64,000 nt of DNA from Mycoplasmopsis alligatoris A21JP2 (GCF_000178375.1 NZ_ADNC01000007.1:62001-126000), one strand, 5' to 3'; shown: positions 1-11,831, counted from the stretch's first letter. The notes: generated by a model not told the origin, from the sequence alone. Numbers and translations are program-made.

Positions 1-1
1 A

Positions 2-172
2 AGCGATGTAATTTATTTTGATTCATTGCAACAAATAGAAAGAATTTCAGCATTAAGTAGTCGAATTTCAGAGTTTTTTATTTCAGATATTATTATCAAA
101 ACTTTAGCTCTTAAAAGACAAAAACCTCATTCAAAAATTTATGAGTTATTTAAAGATAGCTGAAGAAAATAA
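2..172 (+). CDS. C-terminal fragment of an unidentified protein
   Basis: An open frame enters from the left edge and ends at TAA, giving about 56 residues with one TGA-coded Trp just before the C-terminal Arg-Lys. The tail is Ile/Ser/Lys-rich and probably helical. No family is recognised and no catalytic motif falls in the visible part. A strong hairpin terminator follows, so this is the last gene of its transcript; the next gene is convergent. Confidence 0.6.
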
Positions 173-218
173 TTTATTATTCGACTTGTGCATAGACAAA
201 TACGAAAAAAGTGAAAAA

Positions 219-250
219 AATAAAAGCTTTGGTAAATCAAAGCTTTTATT
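219..250. terminator. Bidirectional intrinsic terminator
   Basis: A perfect 13-bp stem (219-231 with 238-250) closes a GTAAAT loop, with A-runs on one side and T-runs on the other. It lies between convergent genes and can serve both. Confidence 0.85.
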
Positions 251-259
251 ATGTTTTTA

Positions 260-1246
260 TTAAATTTTGTTTTTACAGTCGTTTGTTTTTAAATATTCTT
301 CAAGATTTTCATAAGAAATTTCAATCATATTTAAAGCTGCTTCGTCAGTATAAGAACCTACGTGAGGAGTTAAAACGAATCTTGGATAAAAGTCCATTAA
401 TTCTTCAATTGTTTTATCTTCATATTTATCTAATTTTTTAAAGAAGTATTTTCCTTCTTCGTTTAAAACATCAGTAGCAATTGCTGCTAGTTTATTTGTT
501 TTTAAGGCTTTAAGCAAGGCTTTTTCGTCTTGAATTTGTCCACGAGCACTATTTACTAAAATAGCACCAGTTTTCATTTTTGAAATAAATTCATCGTTAA
601 TCATTTTGTCATTTACACCAGGCATGTAAGGTGTGTGAACTGATATAACATCACTTCTTTTTAATAATTCATCTAATTCAACGAATGTTACAACTTCTTT
701 TGCTTGTTCTGATTGGTATGGATCATAAGCAATTACTTCTTTTGCAAATGCTTTAAACATTTTTGCACAAGCTAAACCAATTTTTCCAACGCTAATAATT
801 CCTACAGTTGAATTTTTAAGTTCTTTTGCAAAACCAAATGCATCAACAGTATAATCTTTATTTCTTCCTTTTTCAGCAAAATGAAGTGTTTTTCTAGATA
901 GTGAATGTGCTAGAGAAAATGCTAATTCTGCAATAGCAGTTGGTGAATAAGATGGAACTCTAGCCATTTTAAATCCAATTTTATGTGCTGCTTCTAAGTC
1001 AATATGATTAGTTGCAACTGTTCTAGTTAATAAATATCTAACTCCATAATCTCAAATTGTTTGTAATAATGAAGCATCCAAATTATCATTTGCTCTAACT
1101 ATTAAACATTCATATCCTTTTACCAATTCAACATTACTAGAGTCTAATCCGTGTGGATAATATTTTAATTCATGTCCGAATTTTGAGTTAACTTTATCAA
1201 AGATTGCTTCTTCAACTTGTCTAACTCTAAATGTTACTATTTTCAT
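260..1246 (-). CDS. ldhD: D-lactate dehydrogenase (D-2-hydroxyacid dehydrogenase family)
   Basis: 328 residues, the usual length of fermentative D-lactate dehydrogenases, which reduce pyruvate with NADH. The family's catalytic Arg sits in NSARGQI, the Glu in DVLNEEGKYF and the His in TPHVGSYTDEA; the long insert between the last two (KKLDKYEDKT...) matches D-LDH rather than glycerate dehydrogenases. The nucleotide loop reads GIISVGKIG, so the first Gly of GxGxxG appears to be Ser. An AGGAG ribosome site lies between the upstream transporter's stop and this ATG, 9 nt away, so the two are co-transcribed. Two TGA codons encode Trp. The exact 2-hydroxyacid substrate is inferred. Confidence 0.88.
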
Positions 1247-1255
1247 ATTTTTCTC

Positions 1256-2476
1256 CTATAAAAGCCCAAAGACAACTTCACATAGTACAACTCAAACTGG
1301 AATCATAACAACGGCACATAAAGTTGAAATAGCTGAACAACGCGCTGCTAAATTGGCACATTTGTTTTCCCCTAAACAGAATGCTACTGCAACTGTTGCT
1401 GGTGGTGTAGCGGCAAATATAACCATGGCTATAGCAATATTTTTTGGCATACTTGGGAATTTAGGATCTGTTGGTAATGAGTTTGTTGCAAGTAAAATTG
1501 CAAATACTCCAAAGATTAATGCTGGTAAAGCAATTAATTTTAATAACGAGTAAATTCATGCTCATTTATCGCTAAATGCTTCTTTAAGTTTTGTACCCGC
1601 AAGTGTCATACCAATAACTAATCAAATTAATGGTGAACATAATGCACCAAGCACATCTACTGTTTTAAAGATTCAAGGAGCAGTTACTGAGAATTGGAAT
1701 CAACCAACGTTTTGTTTTGGTCCAAATGAACTAGCTCCTGGAATTAATTGACTTAATCATAATACTAACCCTAATAATGTAGCAATAATAATTGGGTTAA
1801 CAAATGTTGATTTAAGTGAAGTTTTCATGTTTGCTTTATCAAGTTTAAGTCCTTTAATTTGCATAAAACAAACTGAGTATAAAAAGATTCTATATGGAAT
1901 ATTTCACATATTAGCAGCTAAAAGACCTCCGTCTTTATATAACTGACTAATAATAGGAATTCCAAAGAATGTAGTTGATCCAAAAATAATAAGCATTCAT
2001 AAAACTAAAGGACGGTGTTTTTTGTCAATTTGTTCTTGACTAAGTCCTGATGCTTGACCTAATAATGAATCTTGAGTTGCGTTTTTTACGCTATTAGGTA
2101 ATAATTTAGGTAAATATTTTACTCATAACATTGCAATAATTAATAATGAGATATAAAAACCAAAAGCAATTCCTAAAACAATTGCTTGCTGTTGTAAGTC
2201 AACAATACTATTTTTAGCCATAAATCCTTTTAAGGCTAATGCTGGCAATCCAACTTTCATAACAACTTGTGTTATTGCAGTTTTTCATTCCATTTTAAAT
2301 CACTTCATTTTTATTAGTACATAACCTAGTGAAATTATTAAAACACTGGCTAAAATTGCACCTCATAAAGTTTGATTTGATAGAACGCTAACTAGTACGC
2401 TTTTTACGTCTGGTTGGCTAGCGCTAACTGCTGGAGTTGGAGCTGCTGATAATTTAACATCAATTGATGAAATCAT
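1256..2476 (-). CDS. AEC-family (auxin efflux carrier/malate permease type) transporter
   Basis: 406 residues with about ten hydrophobic segments in two halves, the layout of AEC permeases. Conserved-looking polar spots in membrane segments include PLIWLVIGMTLAG and a late FAATPPATVAVAF. Members carry malate, lactate or other organic acids. It is directly upstream of ldhD, which makes an organic acid (for example lactate) a plausible substrate, but this is inference from context. The ATG follows TAAGGAG. At least eight TGA codons must be read as Trp, so it looks fragmented under the standard code. Confidence 0.78.
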
Positions 2477-2701
2477 TTTTACTCCTTAGTGTAGTGTAAT
2501 TATCTACATTTAAATTTTATCATTTTTCTTTTTTATGCTATGAATAGGCAAAATATGCAAAAAACCACTAAAAATTAAATTTAATCTAAATTTTTATGTT
2601 ATTTTGGTATTTTTTCCACATTAGTGTGTTTTTTTAAAAAAAATTTAGATTCCAAAAAAATAAAAGTTTCTTTTTTATGATTTTTTAAGTCAATAAAAAA
2701 A

Positions 2702-2724
2702 CAAAGTTGTGGCTAGCAACTTTG
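2702..2724 (-). terminator. Intrinsic terminator of the GDPD-TM2-MFS operon
   Basis: An 8-bp stem CAAAGTTG/CAACTTTG with a 7-nt loop, followed on the minus strand by a run of seven T. It lies just past the MFS stop codon. Confidence 0.8.
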
Positions 2725-2741
2725 AATTTTATAAAACACTT

Positions 2742-4169
2742 TTAAGCGTTATTAAGGTCTCTTCATCTAAAGTAATTAATTTTTAATTTATTATTAAATT
2801 TATAGTTAGATAAATAAACTGCAAGTCCGAATAATAAACCAATAAAAGCAACAGCTATTCCTAAACCTAAAATGATTTGGTAACCACCTTGAGTTGTTGT
2901 TTTAGTAATTGGATCTTTGTAGTTTTTAGAAACTTCACCAGCTATTTGATAGAATCATGCATCTGAAGAAAATCCTATGAAACTTAATACAGCTGAAACA
3001 GCACCATATGAATTTTTAGGACGATAAATTTCTGCAGTTTGAGCATATCTTAAAGTTACCATTATTCATGATAAAAATGCAGAAGCGAATAATAAAATAA
3101 CCATTAAAACCATAGCAGCTTGTTTGTACTCATCAGAATATGTGGCAAACGAGTTAATTGTAGGGTCACTTGAGACACCAGGTAAGAAAATAAAAATTGT
3201 TACTAAAATAAATCCAACAAATAAAACTCCTATTAGTAATAATGTTATAGATTTAAATTTATCAGCGAATCTTCCAACAAATCCGCTTATTGCCATTCTA
3301 AGACCATATAGTCTAAACCCGGCAATAATTGTTAAAGCTAAAGTTGGTACTAAAACAACATTAGCTAACATTTGGTTTAAATAGTATGAAAATGTTGATT
3401 GGAACATGTACATACCCATAACAAAGAAGCTTAAAGCTCACACTTTTCAATCTTTCATAACATTGAAAAGTGTTTTTGTGTTAATGGCAAATTTTTCTGA
3501 AGTTGGTTTTTCTTCAACAAATATTCAAGTTAGAACTCCCAAAATCATTAATAATGCTGCAATCATAAATACAAATGTAGCAAAAGGTACATATTTATAA
3601 CTTGTAGAAGCAAATTTTGCAGTTAAAACTGTTGCAACTGTTCCTAATATAGCAATAAATATAACTCCAACAAAACCATTATATGAACCTTGAAGTCCAT
3701 AAGCTAAACCTTGGTCTTCTTTTTCAGTTTGTTGAGAAACTAATTTTCATAAAGGTGTTCAGAACAATGGAGTAGTTGTAACACCTCATAGTGCAAATAT
3801 TATGTAATATTGTGAAGCTAATGTTTCATTATCAACACCAGCACCATTAAGTGCTAAAAATCCAAATCAAATGGTTAATATCCCTGTAAGAAAGACGGAT
3901 ATGGAAACCATTTTACGAGATGAAAACTTATCGGCTAGTCATCCTCCAGGAAGTTGTGTTAAAAGAGTTACACCTCCTAAAATAGCTGTCATTGTTGAAA
4001 CTTGATGTTCTTCAATGTGTAAGTATTGTTGTAAATTAGGTACAATACTTTTTAAATAATATGGTGCTGCAATCATAAAAACGTCTGCAGCAGCCAAAAT
4101 GAATAAGGCTAAATTTCTTTTTCAACCTAAATGTTTCATTTTTGAGAAAGTTGATTTAAAAAAGTTCAT
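2742..4169 (-). CDS. MFS transporter, possibly for glycerophosphodiesters or sugar phosphates
   Basis: 475 residues with about twelve membrane segments. The N-terminal half carries [12 protein letters not shown], the cytoplasmic loop signature of the major facilitator superfamily after helix 2, and the second half has the matching [12 protein letters not shown]. The ATG at 4169 is preferred because AAAGGA precedes it at suitable distance and the upstream TM2 gene ends 14 nt inside it, which suggests translational coupling; an in-frame ATG at 4181 sits too close to that Shine-Dalgarno. The first gene of the operon is a glycerophosphodiester phosphodiesterase, so uptake of glycerophosphodiesters or glycerol phosphate is a reasonable inference; nothing in the sequence proves the substrate. 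Confidence 0.8.
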
Positions 4170-4620
4170 TTTTGAAAACATCCTTTCTGTATTTTGAACC
4201 TACACATTGAAAATGAATATCACGTGGTGTAGTTACTGACATGACTAGATCTATAAAGTAAAATCCAGCAGCACTTGAAAAAATTAAAATTGATCAAATG
4301 ATCATAGCATCGGGATAATTTTTAAAAGCATAATTATCCAGTCCTACTCATAAATAAATTAATATTGGCGTTAAAACACTAATTAATAAAAGTTTTGTTG
4401 CGGCTGATATTTTTTTACCTAAATACCAACGGTCAATTCCTAAAAAGCCTAGTAGCAAGCTTAATAAGATAACAACAGTTTTATTTTTATCTGATTTATT
4501 TTTACAATAATAAGTAGGAATTATTTTTTCTTTAATTTTATTTTGTGAATAAAGCTCTTGAACATATTGATGCTCTTTTTTAATTTCTTCATCACTAAAA
4601 ATTAATTTAGTTTTTTTCAT
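4156..4620 (-). CDS. TM2-domain membrane protein
   Basis: 154 residues starting at an ATG after AAGGAGATT. A charged N-terminal part (about 60 residues) is followed by the TM2 signature LLGFLGIDRWYLGK, in which an aromatic/Asp turn joins two membrane helices, and then a second pair of hydrophobic segments. TM2 proteins are widespread and poorly characterised. The gene starts 7 nt after the GDPD stop and overlaps the MFS start by 14 nt, so it is the middle gene of a three-gene operon. A role in anchoring or assisting the transporter or phosphodiesterase is only a guess. Confidence 0.75.
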
Positions 4621-4627
4621 AATCTCC

Positions 4628-5338
4628 TTAATATTTGTAATTGCTAATTTGTGCAAATACGTTTTTATCGTTTTTGTATTTATCAAAATTTTGTATTGAT
4701 TTTATGGTCCATAAGCAAAACTTTTTATTTCATGACAAATACAATTCTTTGTCTTTTTCATACATAGGTAATCATGGATGTAGAAATTCGCAAAATGATA
4801 ACATTTCAGAAACATTAATGTTTTTTAATTGCGATTCTTTTCATCACAAGAACCCATATCTTAATTTAGGATTTAAAACATATAAACGTCTTAGTGAGTT
4901 GTAATTAAATGAAGAAAAGATAATTTTGTTTCAATGTTTTTTATATTTAGACATTAAATTATTAATATTTTCTTCTATTCCTTCATACTCAGTAACATCC
5001 GTTTTTATTTCTATATTAAGATATTGAACATGTTCTATGTATAAATCCAATAATTCTTCAAGAGTTAAAATTCTTTGAATTGGTAAATTTTTGCCCATAA
5101 ATAATGAGTGATCATCTTCAAGTAATTCTTTATAAGTAGACTTACCTACTGTTCTATTTGATTTTGCAGTTCGATTAGTTGTTTCATCATGAATAACAAC
5201 TAAAACATTATCTTTAGTTTGATGAACATCTATTTCAAATCCATCAAATCCAAATATTAATGCCGCATCAAAAGCAAGCCTTGTATTTTCAGGTGCAATA
5301 CCACTATATCCTCGATGAGCTAGTAAAATTTGTTTCAT
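4628..5338 (-). CDS. Glycerophosphodiester phosphodiesterase (GDPD/GlpQ)
   Basis: 236 residues. Catalytic GDPD motifs are visible: AHRGYSGIAPENT (His-Arg near residue 8, Glu in PEN), GFEIDVHQTKD (metal-binding Glu and Asp) and VVIHDETTNRT (second His). The enzyme hydrolyses deacylated phospholipids to glycerol 3-phosphate and an alcohol. There is no signal peptide, so it should act in the cytoplasm after uptake. It is first in an operon with a TM2 protein and an MFS carrier. A strong AAGGAGG ribosome site precedes the ATG. A paralogue lies at 46828-47571. In mycoplasmas that have it, glycerol 3-phosphate oxidase turns the product into H2O2; that gene is not in this window. Confidence 0.9.
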
Positions 5339-5467
5339 ATACCTCCTTAATTGGATAATAAAATTATATATTCGAAACTTGTTTTAAAAAATATGATATG
5401 TATATATTTCCACATTTTTTTACTTATATTTTTTTAAATAAAACTAATAAGTGAAAAAAGTAATAAA

Positions 5468-5487
5468 AACACCGATTTCTCGGTGTT
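5468..5487 (-). terminator. Intrinsic terminator after trxB
   Basis: An 8-bp GC-containing stem AACACCGA/TCGGTGTT with a 4-nt loop, followed on the minus strand by TTTTTATTAC. It ends the hprK-lgt-trxB transcript. Confidence 0.85.
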
Positions 5488-5499
5488 GTAATTTTGTTA

Positions 5500-6429
5500 T
5501 TAATTTTGTTTTGATAAATGATCTGAAATACTTTTAGCAGCAATAGCTCCATCGGCAGCAGCAGTAACAATTTGTCTTATGTTTTTAACTCTAATATCAC
5601 CAGCTGCATAAACACCAGGTACTCTTGTTTCCATTTCTTCATTTGTTTTAATAAATCCTGTAGGTTCTAAAACTCCTAATCCTTGTGCAAAATATGCAGC
5701 GGGTTCAAGTCCAATATATGGGAAAAATGAAGCAATTTCTAATGATGTAATTTTTCCGTTTTTATCTTTAACCAAGGCTTTTTCAACCATGTCGCCACCT
5801 TGTAATTCAACAATTTGGCTTTCTCTAAAAATAGTTACATTGTCTAGTTTTAATAAATCATCAACTAATCTTTTTTCAGCATTGAATTCAGCATCTTTAA
5901 TAACTAAATAAACGTGTGAAGCAATTTTAGATAAATAAACCGATTCTTCAACCGCTGAATTTCCTCCACCTAAAACTAATGTAGGATTTTTTCCAAAAAT
6001 TGGTCCATCACAAATAGCACAGAAACTAACTCCACGATCTATAAAAGTTTCAACGTTTTTAATAAATGTAGGAATTCTGTTTTTCATTCCTGTTGCAATA
6101 AGAACTGATTTTGCACTTAATGTTTTACCATCTTTTAAAACTATTTCTTTGTCAAATTCAGAGTGGCTAATAATGTTTTCAACTTCACCATAAACATATT
6201 TAGCTCCATATTCTTGAGCGTGTCCAAAGAATTTTTGAGCCATTTCTCAACCTTCCATGTTTCCAAAACCTAGTCAGTTTTCAATTTTTGAAGTAGCTGA
6301 TAATTTACCACCAGGTGCACCTTTTTCTACAAAGGCTACTGATAAGTTAGCTCTTGAAGCATACAAGGCAGCGTTAAGTCCTGCTGGACCTGATCCAATA
6401 ATTACTAAATCATATTGTTGTTTTGTCAT
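5500..6429 (-). CDS. trxB: Thioredoxin-disulfide reductase
   Basis: 309 residues. The N-terminal FAD loop reads [19 protein letters not shown]; the redox-active pair is FCAICDGP (CxxC); the NADPH loop is [18 protein letters not shown]; and a C-terminal [21 protein letters not shown] is the FAD-binding end motif. It keeps thioredoxin reduced with NADPH in the cytoplasm. The likely thioredoxin partner in this window is at 24202-24558. The gene starts 8 nt after the lgt stop with AGGAG between them and ends the transcript. Confidence 0.95.
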
Positions 6430-6437
6430 AATTTCTC

Positions 6438-7424
6438 CTAAATAATTTGTGTTGTTCTTTCATTCATTTTTCTTTTAATTATATTTTTAATATTTGTTCT
6501 ATCAACTCATTTTAAATATTCTTCTTCTCTTACGTATGAATATTCAAAGTAATATTTGTTTCAAACTTTTTTGTATTCAACACGGCATCAAAATTCATAA
6601 TAAATAAAAATAATTGTTCCTAAAATTATGAATAATAAAGCTGTTATAGAATAAATTGCAAACGATTCTTGTCTTAAAGGTTCCATTGCTAAACGAACTA
6701 ACCCATATCAAATAAAGTAGAATCCAGAGGTTGAACCAGGTTTGAATATACCAAATAAGTTAAATATTCAAACAATTAAAATGTATCCTACTAAGTTTGC
6801 TAATCCTTCATATAAGAATAATGGGTATCTAAATGCACCTTGATTTTTTCCTAAAAGTTGTTCTGAAAAACTATCAATAATAAACATATTTTGGGCAAAT
6901 GATTTTCCAAATATTAATGATGAATTTCCAGTTCAGTCTATTTTTCCATAAACCTCGTGGTTAGCATAGTTTCCTCAACGACCAACAAATTGTCCAATTA
7001 AGATTGTTGGAATAATATAACTTATACATTTTCTCACATCAACTATGTGACGGTTAAAGTAAACATAAATTAAGTCACAAGTAGCAGCTAAAATAATTCC
7101 ACCTTGAATTGAAAGTCCCCCGTCTCAGGCCGCATATCAGGCACTACCGGCAAATGGATTAGGACTATAAATTAATTCTTCAATTACATAACCTAATCTA
7201 GATCCAAAAATAGACATAGGAACTGTTATTAAAATAAGTGTTAAAAATACTTCACTTTTGTATTTTTCTCTAGTTCAGAAAAAAGTAATTGTCAAAATAG
7301 AAGCAAGAATACCCATCATAATCATTAATGAATATAAGTGAAATTGGTAAGAACCAATTGAAAAAAGGATTGCACTATCTCCAGATTTAAAAGCAAATTC
7401 TGGAATTCATGTTGGTGTTTGCAT
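6438..7424 (-). CDS. lgt: Prolipoprotein diacylglyceryl transferase
   Basis: 328 residues, seven hydrophobic segments. The Lgt signature is clear in [16 protein letters not shown] (Arg and Asn/Glu essential in the family), and [10 protein letters not shown] near the C-terminal membrane region is the second conserved stretch. It transfers diacylglycerol from phosphatidylglycerol to the lipobox Cys of prelipoproteins in the membrane; the lipoproteins at 31600 and 52120 are candidate substrates. Its ATG overlaps the hprK stop (TAATG). Many Trp residues are TGA-coded. Confidence 0.93.
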
Positions 7425-8347
7425 TATTTTTTACTCCTTTCTGTAATTTCTTTTATAACATCTAAGCCATCATGTCTAGCTAGATATGAACTAACTGCTG
7501 CTTCAATAAGTGAGGCAGTTGAGCCCCCGTCTTTAACAGGAATTTGAATTTTTTTGATGTAAGTTTTATTAATTGGATATTTTAAAAAGCCTATACCAAT
7601 GCGATCTAAGTCATTTTGGTGTTGTTTTTGAACAAGTTCAACTACTAAGTTAATTTCACAATTTCTAGCTACAGAGGTAATTCCATAAGTATATTTAATA
7701 TCAATAATTCCAATTCCGCGAACTTCTAAAAAGTTACGTGTAATCTTTGGCGATGAACCAACAAAATGTCCACCAGTGTCTTTAATTAAAACAGCATCAT
7801 CTGCTATAAAAATATGTCCTCTTTGAATTAAATCAAGAGTTGCTTCTGATTTACCAGAGCCACTTGGTCCTACTATTAAAACTCCAACTCCTCCGATTAA
7901 AACTAAACAACCATGTACTTGAGTTTCTTCTAAATAAAAATTATTTAAGTAAGAACCAATTGTCGTAGTTATCACTGCTGTAGATGAATTGGGCAAAATA
8001 CAAACTGGAATTTTGTATTTATTAGCTGTTTCAATAATTCATTTTGCTGGTAAAGAACTAACTCCACGAGACAAAATTACAATAGGTGGGTGATATCTAA
8101 ATATTGAATCTAAAGCTTCAATACTTTTATCTTTTCCAATTGAAACAAATCATTTACTTTCTGTTGTTCCTCAACAAATAACATTGTGACTAATACGAGC
8201 GTTTTTAATTTGTCCAGTTAGTTCTAAACCAACTCTTTTGATGGCAGGACTTAAAACATCTCGATTAATAGGATGAGCATCTTTGTTAGTAATTTCTAAA
8301 CCAAAACGCTCAATGATCATGTTAATATTAACTGCTTTTTTAATCAT
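7424..8347 (-). CDS. hprK: HPr kinase/phosphorylase
   Basis: 307 residues, normal for the family. The Walker A loop GPSGSGKSE lies near residues 160-168, preceded by the typical VHGCLVLIGGVGVLIV strand; the family signature EVRGIGIIDIKYTYG and the C-terminal IPVKDGGS follow. The enzyme phosphorylates Ser46 of HPr in the sugar phosphotransferase system and reverses the reaction, linking sugar uptake to energy status. HPr is not in this window. In many Firmicutes hprK also precedes lgt, and here the two overlap by TAATG. Confidence 0.95.
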
Positions 8348-8393
8348 TAATACCTCTTAATTTCTTTTAAATATTTTACTTTATTATTTAAAA

Positions 8394-11252
8394 TTAAGAA
8401 TGTAATAATTTAGCAAGAAATTGACCAGTATAACTATCCTCTTTTTGCGCTACTTGTTCAGGTGTTCCACTTGCTACAACTCTTCCACCATTAATTCCAC
8501 CATCGGGTCCTAAATCGATAAGATGGTCACAACTTTTAATTACATCTAAATTGTGTTCAATAACTAAAACTGTGTCTCCGTTATCAACAATTCTATTTAG
8601 AATTTTAATTAATTTTGCAACATCATGAGTGTGTAATCCAGTTGTTGGTTCGTCTAAAACAAATAATGTCATTCCAGTTGGTTTTTTTTGTAAATGAGCT
8701 GCTAGTTTTACTCTTTGTGCTTCTCCACCTGATAATGTTGTAGAGTTTTGACCTAGTTTTATATAACCTAAACCTACATCAAATAAAGTCTGCAATTTAG
8801 TTAAGATTTTTGGTTTATTAGCAAAAACTTCAAGTGCTTCTTCTACTGATAGATTCAAAATATCATAAATGCTTTTATTATGATACTTAATTTCTAAAGT
8901 CTCTCTGTTATAGCGTTTTCCGTCACACTGGTCACAATTAATGTAAACATCTGGTAAAAAATGCATTTCAATTTTTATTAAACCATCACCTTGACATTTT
9001 TCACAACGTCCACCAGGAACATTAAAACTGAATCGTCCTTTTGCATAACCACGAGCTTTTGATTCTGTTGACATAGCAAATATATCTCTTATTTCATCAA
9101 AAACTCCAGTATAAGTTGCTGGATTTGAACGAGGTGTTCTACCGATTGGACTTTGTGTTATTTCAATTATTTTGTCAATGTCAAAAGCACCTTTTACTGA
9201 ATCAACTAAAGCTTTTTTTCTAGGTTTAAATGATAAACTATAAGGATTTAAATCTTCCATATTCAACTCGTTAACAATGATATTTGTTACTAAAGTAGAT
9301 TTTCCAGAACCACTAACTCCAGTAACTCCAACTAATTTTCCAAGTGGAATTGTAACATCAATATTTTTTAAATTATTTTCTCTAGCACCTTTAATTACTA
9401 ATTTTTTACCATTCCCACTACGACGATGTCTTGGAATTGGAATTTCTCATTCTTTTGATAAATATTTACCAGTTATTGATTGCTCTGATTTGCAAATATC
9501 ATCAACGCTTCCTTGAGCAACAATTTGTCCTCCATGAATACCTGCTTCTGGTCCTATATCAACTATATGGTCAGCAGAAAAAATTGTTTCATCATCATGT
9601 TCTACAACTACTAAAGTGTTCCCTAATTCAACCATTTGTTTAAGCGCATCAATAAGCATTAAGTTATCTTTTTGGTGTAATCCAATTGATGGTTCATCTA
9701 AAATATATAAAACACCAGTAAGTTTTGAACCAATTTGAGTTGCTAAACGAATACGCTGGGCTTCTCCTCCTGAAAGAGATTCAGCGGTTCTAGATAAAGT
9801 TAAATAATCTAATCCTACATTTTTTAAAAAACTTAATCTGTTTACTAATTCATCTATGATTAAGCGAGATATATTTTTTTCTTGTTCATCTATTTGTGCA
9901 TTTTCTATTGTAATTAAGGCATCAGCAACAGACAATAAAGTTAAGTCATAAATATTTTTATTATCTATTTTTATAGCTAAACCATATTGATTTAATCTTG
10001 AACCTTTACATTTTGAACACGCAAAAGTACCCATATATCTTTTTAGTTAATCTCTTATTCTTTCACTACTTGTATCATAGTAAGATTTTTCAACTTTAGT
10101 TAAAACTCCATCAATATATCTAGAATAATTTGAAATATTACCACTTGAACTTCTTAGAGAAAATGTTATTTCTTCTTTTGAACCATATTTTATAATTTCA
10201 ATTTGTTCATCTGTTAATGTATTAATTGGCTTGTCTATAGGTATATTGTATTTTTTTAGCAACACTTCAAATTCTTGTCATTCTAAATTTTTAGTATTAA
10301 CAGTGTTTTTAAAAATGTCTATTGCACCTTGTTCTATTGTGTAATTATCATTAACAATAATTGCATTAAAATCAGGTTTAAATTCAACTCCAATACCCTT
10401 GCAATTTTCACACATTCCATATGGTGAGTTAAATGAAAAAAGTTTAGTTTCAATTTTAGGAACTTCAAAATCTTTATAAATACAACTATGGTTTTTAGAA
10501 AAGATTTTAACTTCTTTTGTTTCAACATTTTCAACCTTGATGTGTCCACCAGCTTTTTCTAAACAAATATCAACAGATTGTGCAATTCTTTCATAATTTT
10601 CTTCACTTAGAGCAATTCTATTAATTACCAAATCAATAGAATGACGGGCATTTTTGTCTAATTCTATGTCATCATTTAATTTATATATGACTCCATCAAT
10701 TTTTACTCTTAAAAAACCTTCTTGTTTTAATTTAGTTAATAAATTTTGGTGAGTTCCTTTTTCTCCTTCAACTAAAGGCGCTGAAAATATCAACATTGTA
10801 TTTTCTTTATATTTATAAATAGAGTCAATAATGTCTTTAGTTGTTTGTGAAGAAATTTCTATATTATGTTTTGGGCAAAATGGTTTACCAATCCGAGCAA
10901 AAAGTAATCTTAAATAATCATAAATTTCAGTTACTGTTCCAACAGTTGAACGCGGATTATTATGAACGGTTTTTTGTTCAATAGAAATAGCTGGAGATAA
11001 ACCTTCAATACTATCAACATCAGGTTTTGAAGTTCCACCCAAAAACATTCTTGCATAAGAACTTAAACTATCTACATATCTTCTTCTTCCTTCTTCGTAA
11101 ATAGTGTTAAAAGCTAATGAAGATTTACCAGAACCACTTAATCCTGTAAAAACTACTAATTTGTTTTTAGGAATTGTAAGAGAAATATTTTTTAAATTAT
11201 TTTCTCTAGCTCCTTTGATAATTAAAAAATTCTGTAAATCTTTATTTGCCAT
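8394..11252 (-). CDS. uvrA: Excinuclease ABC subunit A
   Basis: 952 residues. Two ABC ATPase modules are present: Walker [10 protein letters not shown] near residue 40 with signature [14 protein letters not shown], and Walker A VSGSGKST in the second half with [16 protein letters not shown]. Cys-pairs for zinc ([25 protein letters not shown]...CDQCDGK) are intact. UvrA dimers scan for bulky DNA lesions and load UvrB. The gene follows an unknown 171-residue gene by 9 nt, and uvrB lies just beyond that. Three or four TGA Trp codons break the frame under the standard code. Confidence 0.97.
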
Positions 11253-11261
11253 TTTTTTCTC

Positions 11262-11777
11262 CTATAATGGAGCATCACACCCATTAAATGGATGAAAAAT
11301 AAAAGTCATTTTATCTAGTAATTCTAATGTTTTTTGGTCAAACAAGTTAAATTCTAGTAATGCAATTAAGTCTTTTGATGTTCCATCTAATTTAAATAAG
11401 TGAAACAAAGTTCCAATAGCTTCCATGTTAACTCTAGGTCCATATGTTTCATAAACTTTTGCTATAAAATCTTCTAAACTTTTGCTTTCTTTAACTTCTT
11501 TGCTAACTTTAGCTGCTTTTTCAGGTAATTCTTTTGTGTATTTACCTTCGCTAAAAAGTAAGTAAGCAAATAAAATTGAAAATTCTTCTAAATTTTTTCT
11601 AACTCTTGAAGAGTTTGGATTTAATTTAAATTCTAACAATTTAGTTTCTAATTCCTTATTTTTAAATTGATGATATTTTAACATTTTAATCAAATCTGCA
11701 AAAATATCATAAACATCTAAACTCAAGTCATTAATAATGTCTGTGTTTTGTTTTATTTCTTTTATTGTGTAATTCAT
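11262..11777 (-). CDS. Hypothetical protein between uvrB and uvrA
   Basis: 171 residues, start chosen at the ATG after AGAGGTATT rather than five codons upstream. No family is recognised. The sequence is acidic/lysine-rich and looks entirely helical, with Leu-rich stretches (LIKMLKYHQFKNKELETKLLEF; LLEFNLFDQKTLELLDKM) and no signal peptide or membrane segment. It ends 9 nt before uvrA with that gene's AGGAG in the gap, so the two are co-transcribed, while an A/T hairpin separates it from uvrB. Co-transcription with uvrA makes a DNA-repair connection possible but not shown. Confidence 0.7.
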   Translation of the reverse strand: MNYTIKEIKQNTDIINDLSLDVYDIFADLIKMLKYHQFKNKELETKLLEFKLNPNSSRVRKNLEEFSILFAYLLFSEGKYTKELPEKAAKVSKEVKESKSLEDFIAKVYETYGPRVNMEAIGTLFHLFKLDGTSKDLIALLEFNLFDQKTLELLDKMTFIFHPFNGCDAPL

Positions 11778-11831
11778 AATACCTCTTTTCATATCTATTT
11801 TAGCAAAAAGTTAAATTTTAGTTAAAAAAAT

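Noticed and set aside
2-172. Transposase C-terminus at the window edge
   Set aside because: No catalytic motif, inverted repeat or target duplication is visible in the available sequence.
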